Assembly: GCA_026224775.1 (NCBI GenBank)
Contig: JAMFRP010000021.1
Coordinates: forward strand, 1-44,968
DNA length: 44,968 nucleotides
From: Bacteroidota bacterium
GTDB taxonomy: Bacteria; Bacteroidota; Bacteroidia; Sphingobacteriales; Sphingobacteriaceae
Reading direction: 5' to 3'
How positions within the stretch are numbered: the stretch's first letter is position 1; the number at the start of each line of letters is the position of its first letter. The position numbers were made by a program, and so were the translations under genes. Below are positions 8,582-18,728 of this stretch, in pieces. The notes below the pieces were generated by a model, which made no database searches, had not been told where the DNA came from, and saw only the letters and a program-made list of their open reading frames with translations.

Positions 8582-8695
8582 GCACAAAAAAGCGTATCTA
8601 TCTTTATTAACAATTTACTACCTTAATTTACCTGTATTTAGCTAAAAAATGAGCTTAATGTTAGTAAAATCATGCGTAAAAATGATATAATTTCT

Positions 8696-8703
8696 TAACT
8701 TCG
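8696..8703 (+). promoter_or_regulatory. Possible -7 element TAACTTCG before gyrA
   Basis: This differs from TAnnTTTG by one base. It lies 64 bp before the gyrA ATG, and the same octamer occurs about 55 bp before serC (42737-42744, minus), which makes a real promoter variant plausible. Confidence 0.4.
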
Positions 8704-8767
8704 CAAGTCGTTAAAAACCCCAATTTTTAACGGAAAATTATAAACAAGATTTTCACAAAAAAATACA

Positions 8768-11353
8768 ATGGCCGAAGGAACAGAAAACGATAATCCACAA
8801 AAAGAAGACAGAATAATTTCGATAAATATTGATGAGCAAATGCGATCAGCATACATTGATTACTCAATGTCTGTAATCGTTTCCAGGGCACTGCCTGATG
8901 TACGCGACGGTTTAAAACCGGTACACAGAAGGGTGCTTTTCGGTATGCTCGACCTTGGTTTAAATAACAACAAACCTTATAAAAAATCAGCCCGTATTGT
9001 GGGTGAGGTAATGGGTAAGTATCACCCGCATGGTGACTCATCTGTTTACGACACCATGGTGCGTATGGCGCAGGAGTGGAGCCTTCGTTACCCGTTGGTT
9101 GAAGGCCAGGGTAACTACGGATCAATTGATGGTGACAACCCTGCGGCAATGCGTTACACCGAGGCAAGACTTGAAAAAATTGCTGAAGAGATGCTGGCCG
9201 ACATTAACAAGGACACCATTGATTTCCAGCTAAACTTTGACGATTCGCTACAAGAACCAACTGTATTACCTGCTAAATTCCCTAACTTATTGGTTAACGG
9301 AGCATCAGGTATAGCGGTAGGTATGGCTACCAACATGGCGCCTCACAATTTGTCGGAAGTTGTTGATGCTACCATAGCATTGATAGATAACCGTAATATT
9401 GAGGTTAGCGAGCTGATGCAGTATGTTAAAGGTCCGGATTTTCCTACAGGCGGTATAATTTACGGTTTTGAAGGCCCGCGTGAAGCTTTGGAAACAGGCC
9501 GCGGCAGGGTAGTTTTACGTGCAAGAGCTGAAATTGAAACCTATAACGGTGAACGTGAGCGTATCATTGTTACCGAAATACCTTACCAGGTTAATAAAGG
9601 GTTAATGATTGAGCGTACCGCTGAGTTGGTTAACGAAAAGAAAATAGAAGGTATATCATCCATCAGGGATGAATCAAACAGGGAGGGTATCCGTGTTGTT
9701 TACGAAATAAAACGTGAGGCTAATGCTGCCATTGTATTGAATAACTTATTCAAATACACATCGTTACAAACATCATTTAGTGTAAATAATATAGCGCTGG
9801 TGCATGGCAGGCCAATGATGCTGAACCTAAGAGATCTCATCCATCACTTTGTTGAGCACAGGCATGAGGTTGTAGTACGCCGTACAAAATTTGAATTAGC
9901 TGAAGCGCAGAAACGTGCTCACATTTTAGAGGGCTTATTGATCGCTTTAGATCATTTAGATGAGGTAATTCGCTTAATACGCAGTTCAAATACACCTGAT
10001 GATGCAAGGGAAGGATTGATAACCCAATTTAACCTGAGCGATATACAGGCACGCGCCATACTGGATATGACCCTAAGAAGGTTAACCGGACTGGAACGTG
10101 ATAAGATTAAGGATGAATATGATGGCTTGATGAAAACCATTGATTACTTGAACTCTATTTTGGGCGACGAAGCTTTGCGTATGCAGATCATCAAGGACGA
10201 GCTTTTAGAGATCAAAGAAAAATATGGCGATGAGCGCAAAACCGAAATGGTTCACTCATCGGCAGAAATGAATACTGAAGACTTTATTGAGGATGAGGAT
10301 GTGGTAATTACCATTTCGCGCGAAGGCTATATTAAACGTACGGCCTTAACGGAATACCGCAGGCAGGGCAGAGGGGGTAAAGGATCATTAGGCAGTAATA
10401 GCCGCGATGCTGACTTTATTGAGCACCTGTTGATCGCATCAAACCACAACTATATGTTGTTCTTTACCGAGTCGGGGCAATGCTTCTGGTTGAGGGTATT
10501 TGAGATTCCGGAGGGAACGCGCACATCAAAAGGCCGTGCCATCCAAAACATTATCAATATTCCTAAAGAAGAAAACATTAAGGCTTATATTAAGTTAATT
10601 AGCCTTAAAGACAAGGAATACCTGGAGAATAACTACATTATTATGTGTACCAAGAAAGGTACCATTAAGAAAACTTCGCTTGAGGCATACTCACGTCCGC
10701 GTGCTAATGGTATCAACGCGATCAATATTAATGATGGTGATTCATTGTTAGAAGCAAACTTAACCAGTGGTAACAGCGAAATTGTGATGGCATTAAAATC
10801 AGGCCGTGCAATACGCTTTAATGAGGCTACAGTTAGGCCGATGGGCCGTACAGCAACAGGTGTACGTGGTATATCGCTTGATGGTGATAATGACGAAGTT
10901 GTAGGTATGATTAGTATTGATGATCCGGAAACTACAGTGTTGGTAGTATCAGAAAAAGGATACGGTAAACGTACCGATATTGATGATTACCGTGTTACCA
11001 ACCGTGGTGGTAAAGGTGTTAAAACACTTAATGTTACTGATAAAACCGGAAACCTTGTTGCCATTAAAGGTGTTACTGATAAAGAGGATTTAATGATCAT
11101 CAATAAATCTGGCATTATTATCCGTATTGCTATTAGTGAATTAAGGACTATGGGCCGTGCTACGCAAGGTGTACGTTTAATTACCCTTAAAGGTGATGAC
11201 GAAATAGCATCAGTTGCAAAAATTGAGCACGACGAAGAGGAGGAATTAGATGAAGCTGTTGCCGAAGCAAATGATGCAGACGCAGCGGTGGATAGTGATG
11301 GTGCTACCGAAACCAAAGGCGATGAGCCCTCAACTGATGAAGTAACTGAATAA
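8768..11353 (+). CDS. gyrA: DNA gyrase subunit A
   Basis: GyrA is the breakage-reunion subunit of gyrase, which introduces negative supercoils using ATP hydrolysed by GyrB. The 861-aa protein has the winged-helix/tower domain with catalytic tyrosine Y130 in MRYTEARL, and a C-terminal beta-pinwheel of repeated blades (about 520-825). The quinolone-resistance region reads [12 protein letters not shown]91 and D95 stand at the positions of E. coli S83 and D87, so the site looks wild type. A GyrA-box form, QGRGGKG, follows and distinguishes it from ParC, which lacks this box. The C-terminal tail (about 828-861) is strongly acidic and probably modulates wrapping. Two exported TPR genes follow at 7-bp gaps in an apparent operon. 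Confidence 0.98.
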   Translation: MAEGTENDNPQKEDRIISINIDEQMRSAYIDYSMSVIVSRALPDVRDGLKPVHRRVLFGMLDLGLNNNKPYKKSARIVGEVMGKYHPHGDSSVYDTMVRMAQEWSLRYPLVEGQGNYGSIDGDNPAAMRYTEARLEKIAEEMLADINKDTIDFQLNFDDSLQEPTVLPAKFPNLLVNGASGIAVGMATNMAPHNLSEVVDATIALIDNRNIEVSELMQYVKGPDFPTGGIIYGFEGPREALETGRGRVVLRARAEIETYNGERERIIVTEIPYQVNKGLMIERTAELVNEKKIEGISSIRDESNREGIRVVYEIKREANAAIVLNNLFKYTSLQTSFSVNNIALVHGRPMMLNLRDLIHHFVEHRHEVVVRRTKFELAEAQKRAHILEGLLIALDHLDEVIRLIRSSNTPDDAREGLITQFNLSDIQARAILDMTLRRLTGLERDKIKDEYDGLMKTIDYLNSILGDEALRMQIIKDELLEIKEKYGDERKTEMVHSSAEMNTEDFIEDEDVVITISREGYIKRTALTEYRRQGRGGKGSLGSNSRDADFIEHLLIASNHNYMLFFTESGQCFWLRVFEIPEGTRTSKGRAIQNIINIPKEENIKAYIKLISLKDKEYLENNYIIMCTKKGTIKKTSLEAYSRPRANGINAININDGDSLLEANLTSGNSEIVMALKSGRAIRFNEATVRPMGRTATGVRGISLDGDNDEVVGMISIDDPETTVLVVSEKGYGKRTDIDDYRVTNRGGKGVKTLNVTDKTGNLVAIKGVTDKEDLMIINKSGIIIRIAISELRTMGRATQGVRLITLKGDDEIASVAKIEHDEEEELDEAVAEANDADAAVDSDGATETKGDEPSTDEVTE

Positions 11354-11360
11354 AAAAAAT

Positions 11361-12476
11361 ATGCTGAACCGTAAAATAATAATACCGGTTTTAATATTAA
11401 TGTTCGCTACAAGCTTAGCCTTCTGCCAGTCGGAAGTGTTTAAGCCTGTAGTGAATAATTTGGCGCTATATAAGCAAAAAAAAGATCTGAAGTTTTTAGC
11501 AGCCGCTAAAAAATCAATAGATAGCCTTGTTACTAATCATGCTGATTCTGCTGATTATAAGAAAAGCATTTACAGGGCGCTGGTAAATTCCACCATTTTA
11601 TATATTGATTCGCTTAATAAGCTTAAGCAACCTGCAACACTGTTTACCCAAACTACAGCTTTGGTTAACAAGTTATGTACCAGTAAAAAAAGTGCGAGTT
11701 TTCAGGATCAGCTTGATTATATAAAGAAATGCCTTGCAAATGTTTATATCCGGATTGGTTTTCAGTATATGAATACATCCGATTTTGTAAATGCGGAGCA
11801 AGCGTTTTTAAATGCTCAGAAATATGCGCCATCCTTTAAACAGCTTGATTTCTATATTGCCTACTCCAATAATAAACTGGGTAATTTACAGGATGCCGCA
11901 AAATATTATAATCATTTAATTGACGCGGATACTGCCAGGGCTGAATATATTGAAGCGGCTGCAAATATCTATAAATCAATGGGTGATACCTCCAAAGCGC
12001 TTGAAGTTATCAAAAAGGGCAGAAGCCGCTTCCCTGATGATAAGCTGTTGTTGATGAACGAGGCCAACATTTACAGTAATAAAAAAGAGTATTCGGCGTT
12101 AGAACCTTTATTAAAACCACTGACAGATACTTACCCCAACAGTGCCAGTGTAGCATTTGTAGCTGCCAATTGTTATGATAATCTTAATCAATACAAATTA
12201 GCGGAAACATACTATTTACAGGCTATAGATATTAATGGATCGGTTTATGATCCAATATTTAATCTCGGTTTGTTATATTTCAAAGAAAGTTTAATTTTTC
12301 CGTCAGAGAAAATAAAAAACATTAATCTTGCAGCGGCAATGCTTGAAAAAGCTAATGAAATATCGCCAAATGATATTAGGGCTCTGGAAGTATTGCAACT
12401 TGTTTATGCACAAACACAAAACAAAAACCAGTTAATACGGGTAAATAATAAATTAAAACAGTTAAATAATCAATAA
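11361..12476 (+). CDS. Exported tetratricopeptide-repeat protein
   Basis: The 371-aa product begins with a signal peptide (LILMFATSLAFC|Q, ending near residue 23). A Cys at the cleavage region (AFC) raises the chance of a lipoprotein, but the upstream residues are not a perfect lipobox. The rest is alpha-helical with several 34-residue TPR-like units, for example residues around FVNAEQAFLNAQKYAP, NLQDAAKYYNHLI, SKALEVIKKGRSRFPDD and LAETYYLQAIDIN. TPR domains are scaffolds for protein contacts. It starts 7 bp after gyrA and ends 7 bp before a second TPR gene of similar build, so all three are likely in one transcript. The partner and role are unknown; no enzyme domain is seen. Confidence 0.8.
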   Translation: MLNRKIIIPVLILMFATSLAFCQSEVFKPVVNNLALYKQKKDLKFLAAAKKSIDSLVTNHADSADYKKSIYRALVNSTILYIDSLNKLKQPATLFTQTTALVNKLCTSKKSASFQDQLDYIKKCLANVYIRIGFQYMNTSDFVNAEQAFLNAQKYAPSFKQLDFYIAYSNNKLGNLQDAAKYYNHLIDADTARAEYIEAAANIYKSMGDTSKALEVIKKGRSRFPDDKLLLMNEANIYSNKKEYSALEPLLKPLTDTYPNSASVAFVAANCYDNLNQYKLAETYYLQAIDINGSVYDPIFNLGLLYFKESLIFPSEKIKNINLAAAMLEKANEISPNDIRALEVLQLVYAQTQNKNQLIRVNNKLKQLNNQ

Positions 12477-12483
12477 CATCACT

Positions 12484-13761
12484 ATGAAAATAAAACTCTT
12501 GATGACAGGCCTAATGGGCTTAGTATCAGTAGCAGCATTTGCACAAAAGGGCGAATTAAATAACGCCAAAGAAAAATACGATAGCTATTCGGTAGAGAAA
12601 GCGAATAAAATAACACAGGTACAAGGCGTAAAAGACTTGGCGGATGCAAAAACATCAATAGATAAAGCATCTGTTAATGAAAAAACAGCAAGCCTGCCGC
12701 TAACTTTTGCTTTAAAAGGAGCCATATATTCATCGTTGGTTACACAGGATACCATCCCTGCTAATAAAGCTGCAAATTTTACAATAGCTGAAGAAGCTTT
12801 AAAAAAGGCAAAATCTTTAGATTCTGTTAAACAGGAAAACAAAACGATGATACATGATGCTGCCCTTAATTTAGCATCATATCAATTTGATTTAGGCAGA
12901 ACAGAATTTCAAAATAAGAAATTTGAAGATGCTTATAAATCATTCGATTATTATCATCAGATTGCCCCGGATGATACCTTAGCATTATATGTTACAGGCA
13001 TATCTGCTGCAAATGCCGGTGATAGTAATGCCAAATATTATGGTTATGCAATATCATCATACACTAAATTGCTGACTACAAATTATTCAAATAAACCGGC
13101 TATATACTACGACCTTACTAATATTTATTTAGCTACGAAAGATACTACTAACGCTTTAAAAACAGTAAGTGCAGGTGTTGCCGCATATCCGGCAGATAAT
13201 AATTTACGCAGAAGAGAAATTGAAATTGGCTTACAATCAGGCAAACAAGATGTTTTGGTTGAAAAAATACAAAGCGCAATTGCTGCAGACCCTAAGAATA
13301 AAACCTTATATTATTATTTAGGTTTAACTTATTCTCAGATTGCTGAATCTTACGGTAACCAGCAAAAGAAAGCCAAGGTTGCTGCTGATAAAGCAGCTTT
13401 ACAAACTAAGAAGACAGATAATTATCATTTAGCTGCAGAGCAATATAAAAAGGCTGTTGATTTAGATCCTAATTATTTTGAAGCTAACCTAAATTTAGGC
13501 TACGTAACGCTTAACCCGGCAATTGATGAATATAACGCCGCGAATCAGTTACCATCGAGCAAACAAAAAGAATATGAAGCTGCACTAGCAAAATCAAAAG
13601 CTGATTTTGAAGCTGCAAGACCATATTTGCAAAAAGCTGTAGATTTAAATCCAAAATCATACGATGCTTTAAATAATTTAAAAACTTATTATTTAGGTAC
13701 ACAAAACACAGCTAAAGCTAATGAGATCCAGAAACAAATGGACGCGTTAGGGGGTAAGTAG
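12484..13761 (+). CDS. Exported tetratricopeptide-repeat protein (second of pair)
   Basis: The 425-aa product has a clean signal peptide (residues 1-20, ending VAAFAQ) and is then made of helical TPR-like repeats. Visible units include QFDLGRTEFQNKKFEDAYKS, SSYTKLLTTN, DTTNALKTVSAGVAAYP, YHLAAEQYKKAVDLDPNY and a late ARPYLQKAVDLNPKSYDA. It is rich in Lys and Ala, with long charged stretches around 300-330. It is probably an old duplicate of the gene before it: both are exported, end-to-end TPR, and 7 bp apart. Proteins of this type in Bacteroidota are usually periplasmic or outer-membrane associated. Function is unknown. The TPR assignment is strong; any link to gyrase beyond shared transcription has no support. 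Confidence 0.82.
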   Translation: MKIKLLMTGLMGLVSVAAFAQKGELNNAKEKYDSYSVEKANKITQVQGVKDLADAKTSIDKASVNEKTASLPLTFALKGAIYSSLVTQDTIPANKAANFTIAEEALKKAKSLDSVKQENKTMIHDAALNLASYQFDLGRTEFQNKKFEDAYKSFDYYHQIAPDDTLALYVTGISAANAGDSNAKYYGYAISSYTKLLTTNYSNKPAIYYDLTNIYLATKDTTNALKTVSAGVAAYPADNNLRRREIEIGLQSGKQDVLVEKIQSAIAADPKNKTLYYYLGLTYSQIAESYGNQQKKAKVAADKAALQTKKTDNYHLAAEQYKKAVDLDPNYFEANLNLGYVTLNPAIDEYNAANQLPSSKQKEYEAALAKSKADFEAARPYLQKAVDLNPKSYDALNNLKTYYLGTQNTAKANEIQKQMDALGGK

Positions 13762-13934
13762 AAATAGAATTATATAAAGGGCTGTAAAAGGCCTTTTATA
13801 TTTGAATATCAACTTAACATAATGTTAATTATGAGGTAATTTATAGCGCTACTTTTTAAATGGTTAACAATCTCAATTCGTCGGGTTATTTTTACCATTC
13901 ATCGAGTTTTATGTAATTAACTATGTGAAAAATA

Positions 13935-14031
13935 TAAGTTTGCAATTCATACAGGTGAAATTCTTTTACCTATTGTGATAAGGTTTAGGTTTAGGCCTCC
14001 AAACAGCGAGTGTGAGGAGGCCTTATTTTTA
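13935..14031 (+). ncRNA. Candidate small RNA with own promoter and terminator
   Basis: TAAGTTTG at 13935-13942 matches TAnnTTTG. Transcription from about 13946 would give an RNA of about 85 nt containing one hairpin (13953-13960 with 13964-13971, one G-U pair) and ending in a strong terminator hairpin. No open reading frame of note lies inside, and the next gene downstream is on the other strand, so this is not a leader. It does not match an RNA family I recognise. It may instead be just the distant terminator of the gyrA-TPR transcript. Confidence 0.35.
13993..14030 (+). terminator. Strong rho-independent terminator
   Basis: AGGCCTCC (13993-14000) pairs perfectly with GGAGGCCT (14016-14023) across a 15-nt loop, then TATTTTT. 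It lies 232 bp after the second TPR gene. A weaker imperfect hairpin with AAAGGGC and GGCCTTT near 13780-13800 lies closer to that gene. Confidence 0.8.
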
Positions 14032-14434
14032 AAGAAATTCTCCTAGATATTGACAAACGAGCGCAGCAAGTATCAGCCTGAATAGCAATCATTTTTTAAT
14101 AGAAACGTACATTTTTCACTTAAAAACCATCAAAAAAGAATCAAAAACAAGCATTTTTGGTTGATTTTAGCATTAAAATAGTCGTTTTTCGACTAAAAAT
14201 TGGTCAAAAAGCAATCTAAAAACCGCTTTTTTTATACCATTTAGGGCCTTTTTTGACACTTTTTTGTGCCAACTGTACCAGGTGTTCCATCTGCACCATG
14301 GTACAGTATAGCTAAAATCCAGATCTGCCCCCTCCCCGACCAATGTATCCGGCAAATGCAGCTATTGCTGCACTGCCTTCAACATACCTAATGGATTAGG
14401 GGTATTAAGTATTTTTGCCTTAAACGGCTGATTA
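14032..14434. other. Non-coding stretch with two hairpins, 3' of the RND operon
   Basis: No convincing gene is seen. TAGTCG (14179-14184) pairs with CGACTA (14190-14195), and read on the minus strand it is followed by ATTTTAA, so it could end the efflux operon. A longer hairpin at about 14272-14305 pairs CTGTACCA-GGTG with CACC-a-TGGTACAG and overlaps a 60-codon minus-strand frame that shows no family features. The many A and T runs at 14090-14260 suggest decayed sequence. Confidence 0.4.
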
Positions 14435-17400
14435 TTATCTTGTTGTACTATCTGTTTTACGGTATGCCCAACCAAAAATTAACGGGAATACCCAAAGACT
14501 GAATAGCATGGCGCATAATATGCCCCCAATAACTACCCTGGCTAATGGCCTTGAACTTTCTGAACCGATGCCATGCGACAGTGCTGCCGGACATAAACCG
14601 ATAGCGGCCATTAACGCTGTCATCATCACCGGCCTGATCCTGGAGTTTACCCCTAATTTTATGGCGGTATATAGCGTTAGCCGGTCGCCTTTTATAGATT
14701 CCAGGTTTTGTTTAAATACCGTGATGAGTAACACGCCATCCTGTATACATATTCCAAATAGCGCGATGAAACCGATACCTGCTGATATACTAAAGTTAGT
14801 CCCAGTGATTAACAGCGCTGCTATACCGCCAACAATGGCGAACGGCACATTTAGGAATACCAATGCTGCATCTTTAAAATTGCCGAACATGACGAATAGC
14901 AGTAAAAAGATGAGCGCCAAACTAACCGGAACAACTTGGGTTAACCTTTTTTCAGCACGTTGCTGGTTCTCGAAGTCGCCCTGCCAGGCCATGTGGTAAC
15001 CACGCTTCAGTTTGACTTTAGTATTTACTTTTTGCTGTGCTTCCTTAATGGTGCTGCCCATATCCCTGCCGCGAACAGAGAATTTAAGTGTGGCGAAGCG
15101 TTCGTTTTCATCCCTGAAAATTAAACATGGACCCGTTTTTTGACTTATGTCGGCGATTTCCTTAATCGGAACTTTTGAACCACTTTGGGTAGGAACTAAC
15201 AGGTTTCCAATATCCTCCGGTGTTTCCCGAAAAGCCGCCGGGAAACGTACCCTGATATCGAATGTCCTTACACCTTCATATAATGTTGATGCCGCCTGAC
15301 CGCCGATGGCCATAGATATTACCGCATTAGCATCGCTGGTTGATACACCATATTGAGCCATTTTTTGTTGGTTCAGGCTGATATCCAATTCCGGCAAGCC
15401 GATACTTCTTAGTACTCCTAAATCTTCTATGCCTCTTACGCCCTTTAGTATCTTATAAATATCGTCGGTTTTTTGCTCCATATAATTAAGCGAATCACCG
15501 TATACTTTTACCACGATAGAACCCTTAACCCCGGATACAGCCTCCTCCACGTTATCACTTATCGGTTGCGAAAAATTAAGATCGGCGCCTGGCAGTATGG
15601 ATAGCTTTTTGTTCATTTGCGCTATCAGCTCTTCTTTGGTTACCTTGGGCTTCCAATTATCCTCCGGATACATGAGCACGTCAAACTCATTATTGTAGAA
15701 ACCAGCTACGTCTGTACCATCATCAGGTCGCCCGGTTTGTGATACCACATATTGCACCTGTGGGAAGGTCATTAATATTGACCGTACTTGTTTCGCTGTT
15801 TCTACCGATTTGTCGAGTGATACGCTGTAGGGCAACTGAACTCTTAACCAAATGGCACCTTCATCAAGTTCAGGTAGAAACTCGCTACCCAAAAACTTGA
15901 ATGAAAACAGGCCAACAACCATCACAATAAGCGACACCGTAACTACCAGTGTTTTATACTTGAATGCCTGGGTAAAACCGCCAAGCATAAAACGGGTTAG
16001 GTTATGTACAAAAGGGTTATGCTTTTCATGTACATCCTTCTTTAATAGCATACTGATTAATACCGGTACTAATGTCAATGTAGTTATTAGGGCACCCAGT
16101 AATGCGAAACCTAATGTATAAGCCAACGGTGAGAATAATTTACCTTCCACTTTTTGGAAAGCGAACACCGGTAACAGCCCTGTAATGATAATTAGCTTCG
16201 CGAAGAATATGGCTTTTCCTAATACGGCACCATTGTTTTTGATCAACCCGAGTTTGGATATTTTGTTAAAGCGGTCCATACCCATTTGTATGGCTTTATG
16301 ATCCAGAATAACAAACATCCCCTCAACCATAACTACCGCGCCATCAATAATAATCCCAAAATCGACCGCACCTAATGATAATAAGTTGGCCGACATACCC
16401 ATCAAATGCAGGCATATAAAGGCAAACAGCAGCGCCATGGGTATAATGATGGACACAATTAGTGTAGTCCGCCAGTTGAACATGAATAACGATACGAGGA
16501 AGGTAACCAGTAAAATACCCTCAATAAGATTATGCAATACGGTATGAGTAGCATAACCAATCAGATCGGAACGATCATAGTAAGGTACAATCTTGGTATC
16601 TGCCGGTAATACATCGTTATTTAGTTTGTTTATCTCAGCTTTTAATGCCGTAACTACGTCTGTTGGGTTTTCGCCCTTACGCATTACAATAATTGCTTCA
16701 ACGGCGTCTTCATCATCAGTTACATGCCTTTTACCATCTTTATCAATAGTAGCGTCACTTCTTCCTACCCAGCCTAATCGAGGTAGGTTGGAGATAGAAA
16801 CATTAGCAACATCGCTTACCAAAACGGGTACGCCATTATTATTGCTGATGACAATATTTTTAATCTGATTGACATCCTTGATCAAACCAAGCCCCCTAAC
16901 AGCGAATGCCTGGTTATTTTGGATGATCATATCGCCCCCAACATTAATATTGGTTTTTTGTACAGCCGCGAAAACATCCAGCGGGGTAATACCCAACGTA
17001 GTCAGTTTACCTGGATCAACCGTGATTTCATAAGTTTTTGTTTTACCACCAAAGCTGTTGATATCGCCTATACCGGGGATGGCCCTTAACCGGCGGTCAA
17101 TCACCCAATCCTGTATGGTTTTAAGTTCCCTTATATCTCTGAAAGTGCTTTTTAAGGTGTATCGGAAAATCTCACCTGTTGGCCCTGTTGGTGGTTGCAC
17201 CGATGGGGTAATACCATTAGGTAAGGCCGCGTTAGCTAACAGGAACATTACTTGCTGCCTTGCTTCCTGATCCTCTACATGATCATCAAAAATTACTTTT
17301 ACGTAGCTTAAGCCGAATATGGTAGTTGAACGCAGACTAACCTTCTTTTGAACCGGGTTTAAAGCGATCTCGATGGGAATGGTAACCAGTTTTTCAACCT

Positions 17401-17587
17401 CTTCGGCACTTTGGCCGGGCCATTGGGTAATAATATCTATCTCGGTATTGGTTACATCCGGGAAAGCCTCAATAGGCATCTGAATAAATGTAATTATACC
17501 ACCTACTATCAATGCTCCTGCTAAAAACAGGATCAGGTATTTGTTTTTTAACGAAAAGCCTATAACACCTCTAAGAAATTTTATCAT
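14435..17587 (-). CDS. RND heavy-metal efflux pump (CzcA/CusA family)
   Basis: This 1050-aa inner-membrane pump belongs to the heavy-metal branch of RND transporters, which use the proton gradient to push metal ions from periplasm or cytosol out through a TolC channel. Opening residues (MPIEAFPDVTNTEIDIITQWPGQSAEEVE, broken here into family blocks) and PTGEIFRYTL are typical. The proton-relay motif in transmembrane segment 4 is DFGIIIDGAVVMVEG with D409, D415 and E422. DFG-xxx-DGA is the form found in the Co/Zn/Cd and Ni/Co pumps (CzcA, CnrA), rather than the MVDAA form of CusA, so divalent metals are favoured over copper. The family usually has EN after this motif; here it is EG. Loop 277-297 has a charged insert (DATIDKDGKRHVTDDEDAVE). 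It is the last gene of the TolC-adaptor-pump operon. Confidence 0.95.
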   Translation of the reverse strand: MIKFLRGVIGFSLKNKYLILFLAGALIVGGIITFIQMPIEAFPDVTNTEIDIITQWPGQSAEEVEKLVTIPIEIALNPVQKKVSLRSTTIFGLSYVKVIFDDHVEDQEARQQVMFLLANAALPNGITPSVQPPTGPTGEIFRYTLKSTFRDIRELKTIQDWVIDRRLRAIPGIGDINSFGGKTKTYEITVDPGKLTTLGITPLDVFAAVQKTNINVGGDMIIQNNQAFAVRGLGLIKDVNQIKNIVISNNNGVPVLVSDVANVSISNLPRLGWVGRSDATIDKDGKRHVTDDEDAVEAIIVMRKGENPTDVVTALKAEINKLNNDVLPADTKIVPYYDRSDLIGYATHTVLHNLIEGILLVTFLVSLFMFNWRTTLIVSIIIPMALLFAFICLHLMGMSANLLSLGAVDFGIIIDGAVVMVEGMFVILDHKAIQMGMDRFNKISKLGLIKNNGAVLGKAIFFAKLIIITGLLPVFAFQKVEGKLFSPLAYTLGFALLGALITTLTLVPVLISMLLKKDVHEKHNPFVHNLTRFMLGGFTQAFKYKTLVVTVSLIVMVVGLFSFKFLGSEFLPELDEGAIWLRVQLPYSVSLDKSVETAKQVRSILMTFPQVQYVVSQTGRPDDGTDVAGFYNNEFDVLMYPEDNWKPKVTKEELIAQMNKKLSILPGADLNFSQPISDNVEEAVSGVKGSIVVKVYGDSLNYMEQKTDDIYKILKGVRGIEDLGVLRSIGLPELDISLNQQKMAQYGVSTSDANAVISMAIGGQAASTLYEGVRTFDIRVRFPAAFRETPEDIGNLLVPTQSGSKVPIKEIADISQKTGPCLIFRDENERFATLKFSVRGRDMGSTIKEAQQKVNTKVKLKRGYHMAWQGDFENQQRAEKRLTQVVPVSLALIFLLLFVMFGNFKDAALVFLNVPFAIVGGIAALLITGTNFSISAGIGFIALFGICIQDGVLLITVFKQNLESIKGDRLTLYTAIKLGVNSRIRPVMMTALMAAIGLCPAALSHGIGSESSRPLARVVIGGILCAMLFSLWVFPLIFGWAYRKTDSTTR

Positions 17588-17604
17588 TTTCTGTATATGT
17601 TATA

Positions 17605-18708
17605 TTAACTGTTTAATGAACCGTAGATAAGTATGGCGTTTGATGCAATCACACGTTCGCCGGGCTTTAAACCGCTCTGGATATACGCAGTGCTGCCATT
17701 GTTACTGATGAGTTGTACCGGCCTTATCTCAACATTGTTTTTACCAGTAAGCACCACTACATAATACTGGCTGTTATCAAAAACCAGCGATTTTGCCGAT
17801 ACCGAAATAGCGGTCCTGTTCTCGTTGTTCTCCAGTGTTACCGTAGCAAACATTTGCGGTTTTAATAAATAGCCAGAGTTTGACAATACAATGCGCATTT
17901 TTAATGTTTTTGTTGCCGGATCAAGCGCATCCATCATCTTATCTACTTTACCTTTAAACACTTTATCAGGATAAGAAATGGTAGTTACATCAACAGAATC
18001 GCCTTGATGTACTTTACCAATATTACCCTCGTAAACGTTGGCCTGCACCCACACATTTTTAAGATCGGATATAGTAAATAAGCCAGCGTTATTATCGGGA
18101 CGAATAGCCATGCCATTGGTGATGTTCATCTGTACAATAAAACCGTCTATTGGTGCTTTTATCAAATATTCGCCATTGGTATTGTTACCGTTAATGCTTA
18201 GTATTTTTCCGGCAGCAGTTTTGGCAGCTATCGCCTGCTCATAAGCAACCTCGGCGTTAGTAATATCTACCTGCGATGCAAGCCCGCTTTTAAATAAATC
18301 TTTTTGTTGCGAAAGTTGTTTAGCGGTAAGCTGCACATTGGTTGCCGCGGTTATTAATGCCGAATTGTAATTTGCCACCTCGGCACTTTTCACTACGCCT
18401 AATACTTGCCCCTGTTTTACAAAATCGCCAGGTACTACATTTACTCCCTGTACATTACCGCTAACCAGCGGGAATACGTTTACAACTTTGTCTGTATTAA
18501 AATCTACCAGACCATTAAATTTAATGGCATCGGTTATGTTGGAGGTCTTTACTGTGTCGACAACAAGTGTTTTCATCAGTGAATCCGGCACTACGTAAGG
18601 CGCACGCGTATCATCTGTTGTCTCTTGTCTGTTACATGAAAAAACAGAGAGCAGCAATGCGAGTGACGAAAGTAGCGGAAGGCTATATTTAACGATTGAT
18701 TTATTCAT
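17605..18708 (-). CDS. RND efflux periplasmic adaptor (CzcB/CusB type), lipoprotein
   Basis: The 367-aa protein is the membrane-fusion component joining the inner-membrane pump to the outer-membrane channel. A lipoprotein signal ends with SVFSC (Cys25), so it is probably tethered to a membrane by lipid. Domains in order are a barrel-sandwich half (about 75-115, VNVFPLVSGNVQGVNVVPGDFVKQGQVLG, given here as its sense), a coiled-coil hairpin (about 115-175), the second lipoyl half (LIKAPIDGFIVQMNIT), a beta-barrel (VWVQANVYEGNIGKVHQGD) and a membrane-proximal domain. It lacks the extended N-terminal metal-binding Cys/His domain of some CzcB proteins. It lies 17 bp before the pump gene and 20 bp after the TolC gene, so the three are one transcript. 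Confidence 0.93.
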   Translation of the reverse strand: MNKSIVKYSLPLLSSLALLLSVFSCNRQETTDDTRAPYVVPDSLMKTLVVDTVKTSNITDAIKFNGLVDFNTDKVVNVFPLVSGNVQGVNVVPGDFVKQGQVLGVVKSAEVANYNSALITAATNVQLTAKQLSQQKDLFKSGLASQVDITNAEVAYEQAIAAKTAAGKILSINGNNTNGEYLIKAPIDGFIVQMNITNGMAIRPDNNAGLFTISDLKNVWVQANVYEGNIGKVHQGDSVDVTTISYPDKVFKGKVDKMMDALDPATKTLKMRIVLSNSGYLLKPQMFATVTLENNENRTAISVSAKSLVFDNSQYYVVVLTGKNNVEIRPVQLISNNGSTAYIQSGLKPGERVIASNAILIYGSLNS

Positions 18709-18728
18709 GGAGGTGGTTGATAGATATT

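Noticed and set aside
14173..14355. A 60-codon minus-strand frame after the pump gene
   Set aside because: No family features, overlaps hairpins and T/A runs, and lacks a convincing start context; treated as non-coding.
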